Of a DNA stretch of 64,000 bases, positions 47,096 to 58,600 are shown piece by piece. The stretch is from Gerris lacustris. Lineage: Eukaryota; Arthropoda; Insecta; Hemiptera; Gerridae. The notes below the pieces were generated by a model. The model saw nothing but the letters and a program-made list of their open reading frames with translations, did not search any database and was not told the DNA's origin. A program made the translations under genes and the position numbers. How positions within the stretch are numbered: the stretch's first letter is position 1; each line of letters opens with the position of its first letter. Location of the stretch: the NCBI GenBank assembly GCA_951217055.1, contig OX578277.1, positions 57,077,673 through 57,141,672 on the forward strand, written 5' to 3'.

Positions 47096-47285
47096 GAAGT
47101 TGGTGGTTACGAGAAAGTAAGCTACCTGTTAGCGGTGGTTAACTATTCCGCTCTGTGCAGAACAGTTCTGGGTCATTATCAAGGGTGAGTAGAGATGAAA
47201 TAGTGGTGGGAGTTCGTTATGGAACCTTGCGTTTCGTCATTATTCGCTAACTCCTTAATTCTCCTCCACAAAGACAATTATACAC
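47096..47285. other. GC-richer single-copy island
   Basis: Contains TTGGTGGTTACGAG, GTTAGCGGTGGTTAAC, TTCCGCTCTGTGCAG and CTTGCGTTTCGTC. No open frame of useful length. Candidate conserved non-coding element. Confidence 0.25.
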
Positions 47286-48283
47286 TCACAAAAAAAAAAA
47301 AAAAAAAAGTCGAGGAAGCCTTTATTACCTCTAATATAAATTCATTCATAATAATCAATCAATAACTAATGTGACTATATCATTAATAATAGTCATAATA
47401 TCACCACAAACACAACAACATACATAAAAACACAACAAACTTATGAGTTAGCTTACCAAATTGATGTAAACAATTTAGCTTTATAATTAATTACTAATTT
47501 ATAATCTTTAAAGGCGTATGTACATTTTTTATGTATACATCTAGTAATTTCATTATTTTAAACTTTATTAAAAAATAAGATCACAGTGGCATTGATTTGT
47601 TTGGTCCTTTAAAATATATTTATATACAATTATTTTAATTAAAGTTAATATTTAATTATATATGTCGTAATGTCTTGAAGAAAATCTAATATAGCTAAGG
47701 ATTATGTACCTCTTAAATTAATAATTACTGAATCTAGTGTATATTAATAAGCCGGAGAACATTTTCAAATACAAATAAATAAAAATTCTTTCTAAAATAC
47801 TTAAACTAAATATATAACTTTTAAAAAAATGTACCCTGTTGTACCAACAAAATGTGTTTTTAAGTTAGTTTTGTCTCTTCGTGGAAGTCTACTAACAAAG
47901 CCCTGATATAACTCATTTTAGTCACTAACTCAATATATGAATAATTTTAAATATCTAAATAACGCAATATAACTGTTAAATAGCTTCGCCATGCATGAGT
48001 GTTGAGTGTTGTGTTATTGCTTATATATTATTAACACTTGGCCAGTTTCTGAAAGGGGCATAAAACATCAGCATCATGTGTAGTTACATAGGAGTCACTC
48101 AGAAGAAAAAAAAAATGCTTTAGACCCTTTCCCAAAAAAGTCAGCCTACCATCATTGGGAAACGGGCCAAATATTAAGGAATCAAAATAAAAGAGTTGTC
48201 TTGAAAGTCAACTTGTCTTGTTCATGAAAGTAGGAGTGAAGTGAGGTTATGGACTAAAGAAAGAGTAGACTTTGCCACAATGT

Positions 48284-48284
<1 letters not shown>
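47286..48284. other. AT-rich DNA, no feature seen
   Basis: Poly-A at 47290-47308, otherwise ordinary. Confidence 0.4.
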
Positions 48285-48375
<91 letters not shown>

Positions 48376-48381
48376 ATATAA
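48284..48381. repeat. (TA)n microsatellite
   Basis: About 42 TA units ending in TGTATGTGTATATA. Confidence 0.95.
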
Positions 48382-48399
48382 CAAAAACACTAGTGTAAA

Positions 48400-48535
48400 A
48401 TAAGCCAAGTCTCGCGTAAAAAGTTGTGAGATCATAGGTTTAGCCAAGTCTCCTTCTGTCCGAGTAAGTTCTAACTAGGTCTAATTTATCTAGTGCAAGT
48501 ACATGATGTATGTCTGTCCCTCTCTTTATTCTCTT
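48400..48535 (+). repeat. Family F repeat, left arm
   Basis: TCTCGCGTAAAAAGTTGTG, GATCATAGG.TTAGCCAAG, CTAGGTCTAATTTATC and AGTGCAAGTACATGATG. The inverted right arm starts at 48606 and is split by the hAT element, so F forms a foldback pair with a ~70-bp spacer. Confidence 0.75.
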
Positions 48536-48605
48536 TCCCAAATCACTCTACACGTTTAAATATAAAAAAAATTTCTGACTTGGCAAATACACACCACAAA
48601 CTAGA

Positions 48606-48638
48606 GAGAGGGACAGACAAACATCATGTACTTGCACT
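48606..48638 (-). repeat. Family F right arm, part before the hAT insertion
   Basis: AGAGGGACAGACAAACATCA and TGTACTTGCACT are the reverse complement of the left arm around 48505-48525. Continues at 51979 beyond the hAT element. Confidence 0.75.
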
Positions 48639-48819
48639 CAGGCCCGTCGAGAGGGGGCGGCAGGTACGGCTGATGCCGGGGGGCCCGGACCTCCCCTAAA
48701 GGGCCCCGATCCAAAGCCCCGAACACCCAATCAAGCCAATATTTATGATTGAAATATTAAATAATTAAATAATAATAATTAAAAATAATATTAGTTAATA
48801 TTAAAGTTGTCAGCCAAGT

Positions 48820-49078
48820 GTGGTGATTAAGTTTGCGAGAGAATTTCCCGGTACCGAGACTGAGAAGCGAAAAATTACTAAACCTTATCCCGAAGGGTTT
48901 CAAGAAAAATCCACAGAGAACCCAGAAAATCGCTTCAAAGTTGAAGTTTTTTATGTTTTAATTGACAGTGTGATTGGAAACTTGAGTGATCCATACCAAG
49001 CAGTCAAAAAAAACAAATATTAATGATTTATTCAGTTTTATTTGGACATATCCAAAGTTGAAAAAATATTAAATACAC
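48820..49078 (+). pseudogene. hAT transposase fragment (ZMYM1-like class)
   Basis: A frame open at 48820-49023 encodes TKPYPEGFQEKSTENPENRF followed by KVEVFYVLIDSVIGNL. In hAT transposases of the type found as ZMYM1-like genes, an 'F+VEVFY..+D..+..L..RF' segment occurs in the middle of the protein, followed by 'F.FLW....L'. After a one-base shift near 49008 the sequence gives NDLFSFIWTYPKLKKY, which fits that continuation. The frame then stops, and family D sequence follows. The N-terminal catalytic region and the C-terminal dimerisation domain were not found. Confidence 0.65.
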
Positions 49079-49139
49079 CACCATTCATTTTCAACCATGT
49101 ATGGTTGAAAAATCCGGCATGCTAGCCTGAAAGATACTA

Positions 49140-49735
49140 CAATGGTTTACAATATCCCAAATTTACCCCCCTCCTAAATGACAATATGACAAAACTGTAG
49201 ATAACAACAATTACTGTACTCTGAAAGAGCTTTTGAACGATATGCATCATGAAGGGTATTCATTACTTTGACCCCATATTCATCACTTGAGTTGTACCCC
49301 GTACCCCTGAGTGCCAAAATTTAAATTTCGAAAATTCATGTAGACTGTGACCTTCCCATTGATTTGAAGGTCAAGTGTAAAAATTTTCATCGAGATCAGA
49401 CAAGAACTGTAGATTTGTATAAAGAACATACACACATACGTTGACTTTTAGATGTATTTTTACATTTTACCCCCTTAAATGTATTATAATAACAATTAAT
49501 GTACTCTTAAAGAGCTTTTGAATGATATGCATCATGAAGGGTATTCATTACTTTCACCCCGTATTCATCACTTGTGTTTACCCCATACCCCTGTGTACCA
49601 AAATTTAAATTTCTAAATTCTATGTAGACAGTGAGTTTCTCCTTGCTTTGATGATCAAATATGCAAATTTTCATCGAGATCGGAGCAAAACTGTAGATTT
49701 GTATATAGAACATACACATATACCTTGACGGCTGA
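49140..49735 (+). repeat. Family D repeat as a 285-bp tandem dimer
   Basis: The block GAGCTTTTGAACGATATGCA followed by TCATGAAGGGTATTCATTAC occurs at 49227 and again at 49512, 285 bp apart; the flanking TTTACCCCC, GTACCCC..., TTTTCATCGAGATC and ACTGTAGATTTGTATA strings repeat too. It lies directly after the broken transposase frame. Confidence 0.75.
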
Positions 49736-50110
49736 ACTACAGTATATGGGGCTCTTTCTGATAACACGTTATCTCAGTATAAACCACTTTCAAGACTTAA
49801 TATATCGATATATCTTGTCTGTTAAACTCTTTTATATTTCGATTTGAAACTCTACATGTCTATATGCAGGAGGGGTTTTTTTTTAGAAATGAGCGCTCCG
49901 CGAAGCGGTGTGGAGCGGCGATTCAAAATTCTAGGGCAAAAAATTAAGGTTAACAAAATTAAATTCAAACCCGAAACTAACACATTTTCGTTAAAACGTG
50001 TAAAATTACGCAAATCACACATTATTTGGATATATTGAAATATGGCGTCAATATAACAATCGATTGTAGCGATTTGCGATGTATAGTAGGGGCTCCATAT
50101 ACTGTAGTTC
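49734..50110. mobile_element. Small MITE inside the hAT element
   Basis: Ends GAACTACAGTATATGGGGC (49734) and GGGCTCCATATACTGTAG (50090) are inverted repeats matching at 19 of 21 positions, with TA at each edge when read as TA|CAGTATATGG. The interior has GCGCTCCGCGAAGCGGTG (49891-49908). No transposase. A mariner-type MITE is likely. Confidence 0.6.
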
Positions 50111-51227
50111 TACTTTCAACTTAAAATACCATTTGATTTAACTTGATTTAATAAACAGTCTTTTCATTAAACATTTATTCATTTAATCTTATATAAACAA
50201 AATATTTTTTCACTTACCACAGTACTATGAGGTTAAACCAATAATGCGAACAAAATCATTAAAAAATAAAATAACTTAAACATATTTTGTTTCGGTTAAA
50301 CTAAAAACATATTTAAAATATAATATTACCATGATGAATAATTATTATTTATAATATTTTTATTTTAAATAATTTTTTATAATAAACTTTAGATTATTTA
50401 ATTTTGATACGATGGTAGTGTGGTAGCCCTGAAAGAGACGAGTCACTGGGACGCGTCGGTGTCCCATAGTTTTAGAGCGTCGGCCATATTGTTTTTACTT
50501 CTCTAATTAGGTCAACAGTAATTTTAGTCGAATCTTACTTTAAATTCACTTCTTAATCGAGGAAAAGTATTTTAAATCGGGTAGCGGGTCTTTATATTTG
50601 TAATGTGTGTTATAATTCAAATGTTTCTTTTTGATTTCTATACGTTTTTCTTTCGAAAAGTACATCTTTCGTGTATGTAGTTTATATTTTATTCATTGTT
50701 CGTTGTTCTTTGTTGAAATCTTGTTTTTGGAGATAGATCGATTTGTTATTCAGTGTAATATCGACGGTAATATCTTTCAAAGTTAATTCTACGTATATTT
50801 ATAACAGCATTTAGAGAATACAATGGAATATGAAGATATACATAGGATGGATTGAAAAAAACGAAGCGAAGCTATAAAGGTAGATTGATTCTTTCTATTT
50901 ACCTATTAAGTTAAATTGAATAATTTATGTTTTGTTATAATAAACAATCTTATTACACAACGATTATGGTTAGAGGTAATTTTATTTAAATTCTTAATCA
51001 AACTATTGTTGTTTTTTTTATAGTTATTTTCTTAGAATTAAAAGCTATTCAAAAAGTGAAGATTTTTGTTTTATTTTTTTATTATTTTTTTTTTTTTTTT
51101 TAATATAGGAGGGAATTATCTTATAGACTACGTAACATTCTCGCCCCCTTAATCTTCCTTCTCGCTTATTTTCTGTTACATTCTTTGTTTGTTTTACTTT
51201 TTATTCGAAATTATTATTTTATGTTTT
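50111..51227. other. AT-rich hAT interior, no coding seen
   Basis: Includes a moderately GC-rich patch (50410-50490, GGTAGCCCTGAAAGAGACG, GACGCGTCGGTGTCCC) without an open frame, and homopolymer T at 51090-51101. No further transposase sequence was recognised. Confidence 0.4.
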
Positions 51228-51520
51228 ACTAGCTGGATACCCGTTCTTTGCTACGGAGTGTTATTTTAATTTGATAAGTTTGTAAACTACCATCAAGAAA
51301 CATTTAAATTATTTTACTATGAGAGAATATCTAGATTTTACCACTTCCACTGATTTCTATACCCCCTCTTCTTTGATATGATAATTTGCAAATATCCTAA
51401 ATTTAGCCCCCTCCTAAAAAAAACAAGGGATTCTACTGTACTCTATTCTAGGCAGCGGCCGCGATGCGGCCGCTTTTCGGGGGTTTGTCGAGTGAATCGA
51501 GTAGGGAGCTGAGCCCCCTT
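51228..51520 (+). repeat. Family D copy with paired GCGGCCGC palindrome
   Basis: TACTAGCTGGATACCCGTTC then TTTGCTACGGAG matches 40621. AACTACCATCAAGAAACATT, TTTGATATGATAATTTGCAA follow. Near its end 51454-51474 is AGCGGCCGC.GAT.GCGGCCGCT, a perfect 9-bp inverted repeat with two rare GCGGCCGC octamers, then CGGGGGTTTGTCGAGTG. Confidence 0.6.
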
Positions 51521-51978
51521 GTAATATATTAAATAAAATTGTATAAAACGTAAATGAACGTAAACAACATTTTACAGTTATAGACTTTTTTTAGTCCAGA
51601 TTGTGTTTTAGTTGTGGACTAAGAAATTATAAATGTTTTCAAACAATTCTGTCTAATTTTAGGTCATAATTATGACTCATATACCCATATTAATGTAAGT
51701 CATAATTGGGTTTTTAACATTACTGCGGTAAAATAGTTGTAATCTTCAAAATGAGTTTGTTTTACTTTGGTTTATCAGTAGTATGTCTGCAGTTATCAGT
51801 AATAAGAGTTTATTAGTAGTACTTACAATAAATATAAAATAGAACTTATTATAAGAGTTGAAAAATCCAATACACAAGTTATTAGTGTAAAGTCCCAAAA
51901 TGACGAATAAAAACGAGTAAAAAGAGGGGGCCCATATAGGTCTAGCCGTGGGGCCCGCTACGGCTCTCGACGGGCCTG

Positions 51979-52065
51979 CTTGCACTGGATAAATTAGACC
52001 TAGTTGAACTTACTCAGACAGTGGGAAACTTGACTAAACCTATGATAGAGGAGGTCCAAATTGCC
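51979..52065 (-). repeat. Family F right arm, part after the hAT insertion
   Basis: CTTGCACTGGATAAATTAGA, CTTACTCAGACAG, GGGAAACTTGACTAAACC and TATGATAG are the reverse complement of 48437-48510. Sequence after about 52050 no longer pairs. Confidence 0.7.
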
Positions 52066-53370
52066 GGGAGTTGGTTCCATTTAAGGATGGTACCGGCTGT
52101 GCTTGACTTGGCGTGGGCACTCCTGTTATATATCTGCAATCATTGACTATTTGTATCATTGATATTATGAGCCGAAATTCATGCATTCTTACAGTTAATA
52201 TAATTGAATTTATGATTTTTAACCTTCTTGAGGTCCTCCATTAAATTACATATAGTAAGTTTGTGAGGGTCGTAGACAATGTTTGTTCCGCAACTTCCGT
52301 ATTTCCCTCCCAATTATGATTTATATTTAGAACTCTTTATTAGCGATTATTTATTAGGTTATAGTAATGGATGGGATAAAGCAAATACAGAGTTAGTTAA
52401 TTTGATGCCTTAATATTACCTTAACAATTTGTTCTATTAATTGCAATTCATTAAATGGCCTGAGTTTTTTGTTTTCGTGCCTTATTAATCGAGCATGTGT
52501 ATAAACGATTCTAATCATATGTATATGGATTATCTTCTTTTTTTTTGTTCATGAGTCAACTTTTATTTGCACAGCAGCCTTAAGAAAGTTCAGCTTATTA
52601 TTGTTAACTTTTCTTTACAGTTATACCATTAATTTTAGAATTTTATTACAAATCTAGTAGATGTTACATAGCAGTTGTACCATTAATTGCTGGACATTAT
52701 GACGAAGCTTCTTGATTTTACTTAGCCGTTCCTGTTAGGTTTATATTGCTGTACGAATTACATATTGTGTACTTTCTGTATTAAACTGTTGATTTTTTAT
52801 GTAAACAAAATGCGCAAAATATCCTTCTATGACAAAGAAAATAAAAATTTATTAGAGGCATTACATTTTTTATTCTATATTTGTAGGTTGTTAAATTTTG
52901 GATTTGATAACTATGTTAGTATTACGATTAGTAATATATAATATTTCTGTATATCTGTGATTTTGTTAAACTTATAATTTGTTGTCCGTTTCAACATAGT
53001 TACTTAGTAATTTTTTTCTCCAACATAAGTTGATTTTAAATATATTTTTAAAATATTTATTATATTGGAATAGTTTATTTAGTTTTACTTACTGCATTGT
53101 ACTTTGAAATACTTTGAAATTTAAACCATTTCCAATAAAATTAGGCTTACCTTTTAACTTAATTCTAAGCTATTGGAATTTCAGGCATTAGAGGTGTTTT
53201 ATAGCCCCACCTGTTGCTTTTTTTCTCCTTTTTTTTTAAATAAATAACTGCCACTGTTTTTCGTTTCTCAAATTCTCTGTTTAATCGTTTTTTTAAGGAG
53301 ACTGTCTTGATATCTTATTCAACTCTTGTTGATGGTCCAAGTCAAAATCAATTGAAACTAGACTTATTGT
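52066..53370. other. AT-rich DNA, no gene recognised
   Basis: The first 70 bp (GCCGGGAGTTGG, GGTACCGGCTGTGC) are GC-richer; the rest is ordinary. Confidence 0.4.
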
Positions 53371-53585
53371 GAGAAAAGTTGAGAGACTAGGACTAAGTAG
53401 AGTACTTTGTCTTCCGAGACGTTAATTATGCGGTTTTATTACTTCTCGCTGCTCGAGCTATCAGGAAACCTTCCTCTACTACCAAGAACTATACTGGAAC
53501 CCAAAATTCATCGGAATCTGGCACTTTCTCTTCCGCGTAAACTCCCTCAAAGCGAATTTCAGGCCAATTAAATTGTGATACATTA
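53370..53585. other. GC-richer single-copy island
   Basis: Contains GTCTTCCGAGACG, TCGCTGCTCGAGC, GGAAACCTTCCTC and CACTTTCTCTTCCGCG. No frame, repeat or RNA recognised. Candidate conserved non-coding element. Confidence 0.25.
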
Positions 53586-53891
53586 TATCATTTAATAGTT
53601 AAGAGAGATGGATTGCTCCAAATTTTACATTTATATAGGCGACAGGAGAAAGGCAAATTAATCATTCCTTTGTAAGAAACTTTTGATAGTTAAATTCTAA
53701 AACTTGATATATAGTTTAGAATAAACTCATTATAAAGTAATGAAGAAATCTATTTTCTAACTACTAAACTGTAGTCAGAATTAAAGTGTAGGACTAAGCT
53801 GACATTTAATACTAATACACTAATAGCGTACATAATGTTTCAACAATGTTCGCAGATCAATTAGATTAGATGGCACGAATAGTCTGTAACG

Positions 53892-54690
53892 TAATCTATA
53901 TATATATAAAACTAACCTTCACCCCGCGCTCCGCGCGGGGCTCATGCTAGGTATTAGTGGCTATATTTCCTATTGACATGTAGGCGTAGCAATTAAATAA
54001 AATGCCTAAATAGTTTTGTTATCAAGCCTTCTAGGAATAAAATCAGGACTATATTATACACTATTCATTCCGTTTCTATCGTAGTTTAGAGACTATCTAT
54101 ATATTTAAAAAATAGCCAATAGAAACTAATTAATATGTATAGTAATTAATAAAAAAAGGTAGAAGAAGATAAAGAAAATAAACGTAGACAACCAATTAGA
54201 CTGGGAAGTCATTGAACAATCATCAACCATGATGGTGCATTAATTTAATTATACCAGCCTCTTCTCTCAATATGGCTGTTGCACCAGTAAATATTTAATA
54301 ATTCTAGTTCAGGGGAAAATTAATAAAATAACAATAACACAAAATAGAATATAACAAAAATTAATCTACTATGCAAGAGCTTTTCAACGATATACATCAA
54401 TTATAAAATATTAACTTTAACATTTGTACCCCTGTACTCTGAGGTACCAAAATTATATTTTTAAAACACAAACAATACAAAAGGGCATTCATTTAACTAA
54501 TAAATACATATAAATAAAAAACCTAATATCAAAAAAGTATTTAAACCCTTTAACCTACAACAACATTATAAATCGGTACTAAAGTACATGTACAACATTT
54601 TTAAAAAATCAACAAATAAAATAGCTTTAATGTACATATCAAGGCCTTTAAAATGATATACGACACAATATTAAAAACCAAAAAAAGTGG
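53892..54690 (+). repeat. Family D-type element with GC hairpin head
   Basis: Starts AATCTATATATATATAAAAC then TAACCTTCACC. A perfect 8-bp hairpin CCCCGCGC.TCC.GCGCGGGG is at 53922-53940, then GCTCATGC. Later GAGCTTTTCAACGATATACA (54379), GTACCCCTGTAC, AAATCGGTAC and TCAAGGCCTTTAAAATGATA match 32.9-33.2 kb. The two ends (here and, inverted, at 33829-33848) suggest a common element terminus ATCTATATATA.AAAACTAA. Confidence 0.6.
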
Positions 54691-55290
54691 TCACGTGACA
54701 CGGCACATGGGAAAAAGTTTACTCTCATGTTCTCACCAAGTAGGATGAACTAATGAAATAAAATATAATCAATTTAAAGAGCATTAGTGTGAGATTCAAT
54801 CGCCGCAATCAGAAATAAAATTGGCCAACTATTATAGAAACTATGGCCATTCAAAGATAAAAATGGAAAAAAATAAAACCAAAAAATAACAAAATTATCA
54901 CCATCTTAGGTACAACCGATGATGATACGACAAAAACTCATAGGACTAAAGTTGTAGATCTTTTAAAATCAGTTACCACTTGTGCTATCCATTTTCTAAT
55001 AAGACTTACTGTTTAGCCGCAATAAGCCCCCAAACCAGCTTAAAAATCAAGTCACCCATTATTATTTTTTTAAGGGGGGGAAGAAGGGGGAAAAGTGAAC
55101 TTTTTATAGCTATTTTTGTTCACAATATGGACGTTGCGCGTCGAATGGCGCAAACCGCAAGTCTCTAGCTCTTCTGGAAGTGGGTAAACATTAATGTCAG
55201 CCAGGGAGTCAGTTATAGCCATGCGGCTTTATAGTATAAGACATATTAATTTACCACGATCTAAAGTGCGCAGAAAGTTTAAATTAGGCA
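54691..55290. other. No gene recognised
   Basis: Mixed AT-rich DNA. A poly-G patch (55073-55095) and GACGTTGCGCGTCG (55132-55145) are isolated; the 62-codon frame across them is unsupported. Confidence 0.35.
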
Positions 55291-55672
55291 GGTGTTATCT
55301 GCAGGTTACTTTCGACAAATCATGAAAATTTCATACAAATCAGATGATTACTTTTAAAAATATGGCAGTAAATAAATGTATGTTTGTGAGCATGTGGAAG
55401 ATAAACAAATAAGAGCAGAAGGTTGAAACTTATATGGGACCAACAATGGGCTAATTATGACCTACCACCCAAATTTCATTAAAATTGGACGTGTAGTTTT
55501 TAAGATATGGTGGTTCGCAAAAATTGAACGACAGACCGACAGACCGACAGACAGACACGGGACCAAAAATGTTCCCTGATGTCTGAAACGGATTTCTGTC
55601 TTGAAATTTTTGAAATCGGAGATATAAAATAGCTTCCGTTACCTTCGGTAAGCTCGGAAGCAATAATAAATA
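55291..55672 (-). mobile_element. Family A copy (minus), 3' end missing
   Basis: The A head (GCTTCCG...CGGAAGC hairpin) is at 55662-55632 on the minus strand, followed by CTCCGATTTCAAAAATTTC, CCGTTTCAGACATCAGGG, GGTCCCGTGTCTGTCTGTCG, TTTTAATGAAATTTGGGTGG and TTCAACCTTCTGC. It stops near GAAAGTAACCTGCAG (55300), well before the usual A tail. One of the better conserved copies. Confidence 0.75.
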
Positions 55673-56195
55673 CTCTATTTAAAGAGCATTAGTGTGTGTG
55701 AAGTGTAAGCGCCCTTATCAGAAATTAAATCGGTCAACAATTGCGGTACCATAAGCAGTCAAAGTCAAATATCTTTTTTAAAAAATCAATTTTAGCTTAT
55801 TTAAAGTAGAACCGATGGAGTTACGACAAAAAATATATTGGCCCTATTAAGGGCCTGAAGATAATTGTCGGGTCTTTCTTTACGGAAAAAATATTGAAAA
55901 TAGGTATTCTAAAATCAATCGCCCTTTTCTCTTCTTCCCTCTTCAGTTCAGGTCAGGAATGTAAGGGGTCTCCTGACAATCTAACTAGGATTAAATTTCA
56001 GCCAAAGATGGTTTAAGGTAAGAGCTAGGTTGTTATAGGCAAATACGAATCTAACGGTCAGGTTTCCTCGATGGTTTATCTAATAATGACCTCAATAATT
56101 GGCTTGAAAGATTAGTTTCAATTGTCTACTATTCCCTTGTTTTGACGTTTTATCAATAAAAGCTGTTAATTAGCTCAATGAACTTTTATATATAT
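55673..56195. other. No gene recognised
   Basis: AT-rich. The stretch 55920-56100 is slightly GC-richer (TCAGGTCAGGAATGTAAGGGG) without a frame. Confidence 0.35.
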
Positions 56196-56197
56196 TA

Positions 56198-56750
56198 GAG
56201 GTCGACCAAGAAGTCATGGAAATGAGAGGAGTGCGCTAGTGTCGGAATGTACAGTCAGTTATTGATATAATAGACCACGGTCAAAAACCACAGTGTTGTT
56301 CTTCTGTTATTAATCATTTTATTTTTGATAACTTCTATATTTTTTGCAACAGGCAACACTGTACCTGATAAGAAATCACTAATAATATACGATAATATTT
56401 TATATTATTTATTGATTATTCATAATAATATTTTTTAAATCTAAATCGATATTCTTTTGCTTTAATCTATTTTTTTTCTTCCTCTTTATTTCTGAGTTTG
56501 ATTTGGATTTAGAACACTTGTGACTATAGTTAGTGCTGTATAAAAACAAACAAAACAGGAAACCTAACAGATTGGAAACCTTCCTGTTGTTATTCGTGAG
56601 ATTTGACATAACTGGGCATGTCATACAAACTAGGAATGGTTATTGTCTTAGCACCCGACTGTACTGACTTCGGCACTACTCGGAAGTTCCGATTTTAAAC
56701 GAAGTTAAGCTTTCCGTTTCTCCCGTGTTCATGACTTCTTGGTCGACCTC
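56198..56750. mobile_element. Twin MITE copy 2 (553 bp, TA target)
   Basis: Same element and orientation as 26290-26837, with the same perfect GAGGTCGACCAAGAAGTCAT ends and flanking TA (56196-56197, 56751-56752). It keeps the CAGTT pentamer that copy 1 lacks, and I saw no other difference. Confidence 0.85.
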
Positions 56751-56752
56751 TA

Positions 56753-57530
56753 GTATGTTAATGTTAAGACTTTATTAGTATGTTAAAAAGGAAGTTCACA
56801 TGCTACAGATTTCTTACTATAAAATAATATATTTAATGTACATATATTATTTTATTTTTTGAATTTGACATTTAAACTAGATTTCGGCAGCTCTGCTCTT
56901 ACAGACTGTCCATTGTTAACAACAACTTGGAAAGCAAGGACTGAAATTGCTTCTTGACATTTTTAGCTAATTAATATGTGTTTTTAAGACAATGTTTGAC
57001 GTCTCATGAGTTGCATGAAGCACTAAGAGTTATTATAATAATTTAGTGAAGATTGTGTAGAAAATAATCATTCTATCATATTCATTGATCAAAAATGTTA
57101 ATGATGGGATGGAAACTTCAGGTTGAAGTGTCAACCTTTCTCCTCTCTCGAGTTGTAGCGCTTCTTAATTGTTCTACGTATTTTTTACTGGCTGCTGAAT
57201 TATATCATTATTTTAATTAATGATACAATTTAGATCATAAGTCCAAAAGCTTAAATTAGCTCTCAACTATAGTTATAATGATAAAATTCAACATTAATTT
57301 GAAGCCACGTAGGATCCATTATCATAGGAGTATTTCGTTAAAAAAGAAATGTCTATATAAAATGTTTTCTAAAACTTTTAAGAATATATAATGAAAACCA
57401 CGGAAATGTCTAACCATAGGTGACACTCTTATGTATCGGTATCTCATGTGACATGTCAAATTACATTAAATTACCCTACGCATACGACATGAACTAGGTG
57501 ACATGAATAAATAAAGTGCTTTTGCGTGGG
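56753..57530. other. AT-rich DNA, no feature seen
   Basis: Ordinary AT-rich sequence with a moderate patch at 57120-57175 (TTTCTCCTCTCTCGAG). Confidence 0.4.
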
Positions 57531-57589
57531 TGAGAGCGAGCCTAACAAGGAAAGTCAAGTGATCTATCACACACGAGTAAATTCACTTT

Positions 57590-57860
57590 TTCCAGCAATC
57601 TTTTTTTAAACGTGTTTTATCCTTTAATATATATTTTTTTCGTATAAATGTTTTGAAGATCCGACTAACACAGAAAACGTGTGAAAATGTAAACAGCTTT
57701 ATAATGTTTTTTCTTTCTTCCATGCCCACTTCTTCTGCCAATCTTAGGAAGGAAAAGTTGTTGACAGGAGAATCGGCTAGGTCCTGCATAGTAAGATTGG
57801 GACCAATCACAGTTATCGGATTCGGGTCACGTGGACTCTACAAAAGACCCTTCTAACTTG
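57590..57860 (-). CDS. Possible exon, strand uncertain
   Basis: On the minus strand, an acceptor GGTCTTTTGTAG (ending about 57843) opens a long frame: SPRDPNPITVIGPNLTMQDL, then ADSPVNNFSFLRLAEEVGME, to a stop at 57583. On the plus strand TTCTTCTGCCAATCTTAG (57727-57744) is an even better acceptor and GCATA|GTAAGA a possible donor, and a competing frame (KEKLLTGESARSCIVRLG) crosses the same bases. One of these may be a real exon. The protein is not recognised and the ambiguity keeps confidence low. Confidence 0.25.
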
Positions 57861-58167
57861 ACAATGACAATGGAAATCAATGTAGAAAAAAACCCATCAT
57901 CAACTCTCCATTCCCGTCCTTGGAAATATGGCAGTACGAAAAGAAGAAAAGAAATCAAAATATCTAGAAAGTGAAATATCCCATCATTATTTTAAGTAAA
58001 AGTTATTTTTTGCATTTGCATCGTTACAATATCAAGTCAATTATAGAAAAAAATATCCCAAAGATTCAATTACCTTAGATTAGAATTCAAACAATTCTTC
58101 ATGCTTCTTTATAATCTAATAATAGAAACAAAAATAGTTCTAATGACATTTAATTTTATATTTTTTA

Positions 58168-58554
<387 letters not shown>

Positions 58555-58598
<44 letters not shown>
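58555..58598. repeat. (TA)n microsatellite, right half
   Basis: About 21 TA units continuing the tract interrupted by the MITE. Confidence 0.9.

Positions 58599-58600
<2 letters not shown>

Larger units (their letters stand above)
48639..51978. mobile_element. hAT transposon, 3340 bp, perfect ends and 8-bp target duplication
   Basis: Terminal inverted repeats CAGGCCCGTCGAGAG (48639-48653) and CTCTCGACGGGCCTG (51964-51978) are perfect over 15 bp. The flanking CTTGCACT is duplicated exactly (48631-48638 and 51979-51986). Removing the element and one duplication restores the family F arm TGTACTTGCACTGGATAAAT, which independently proves the insertion. GGGCCC-rich subterminal segments follow each end. 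Inside: a hAT transposase remnant (48820-49078), a family D dimer (49140-49735), a TA-flanked MITE (about 49740-50104), AT-rich DNA, and another D copy (51228 on). The element is probably non-autonomous now, as its transposase is truncated. Confidence 0.9.

Noticed and set aside
48247..48447. IYIYIY-type open frames over (TA)n tracts (also at 12.2 and 58.1 kb)
   Set aside because: Direct translation of microsatellites, not genes.
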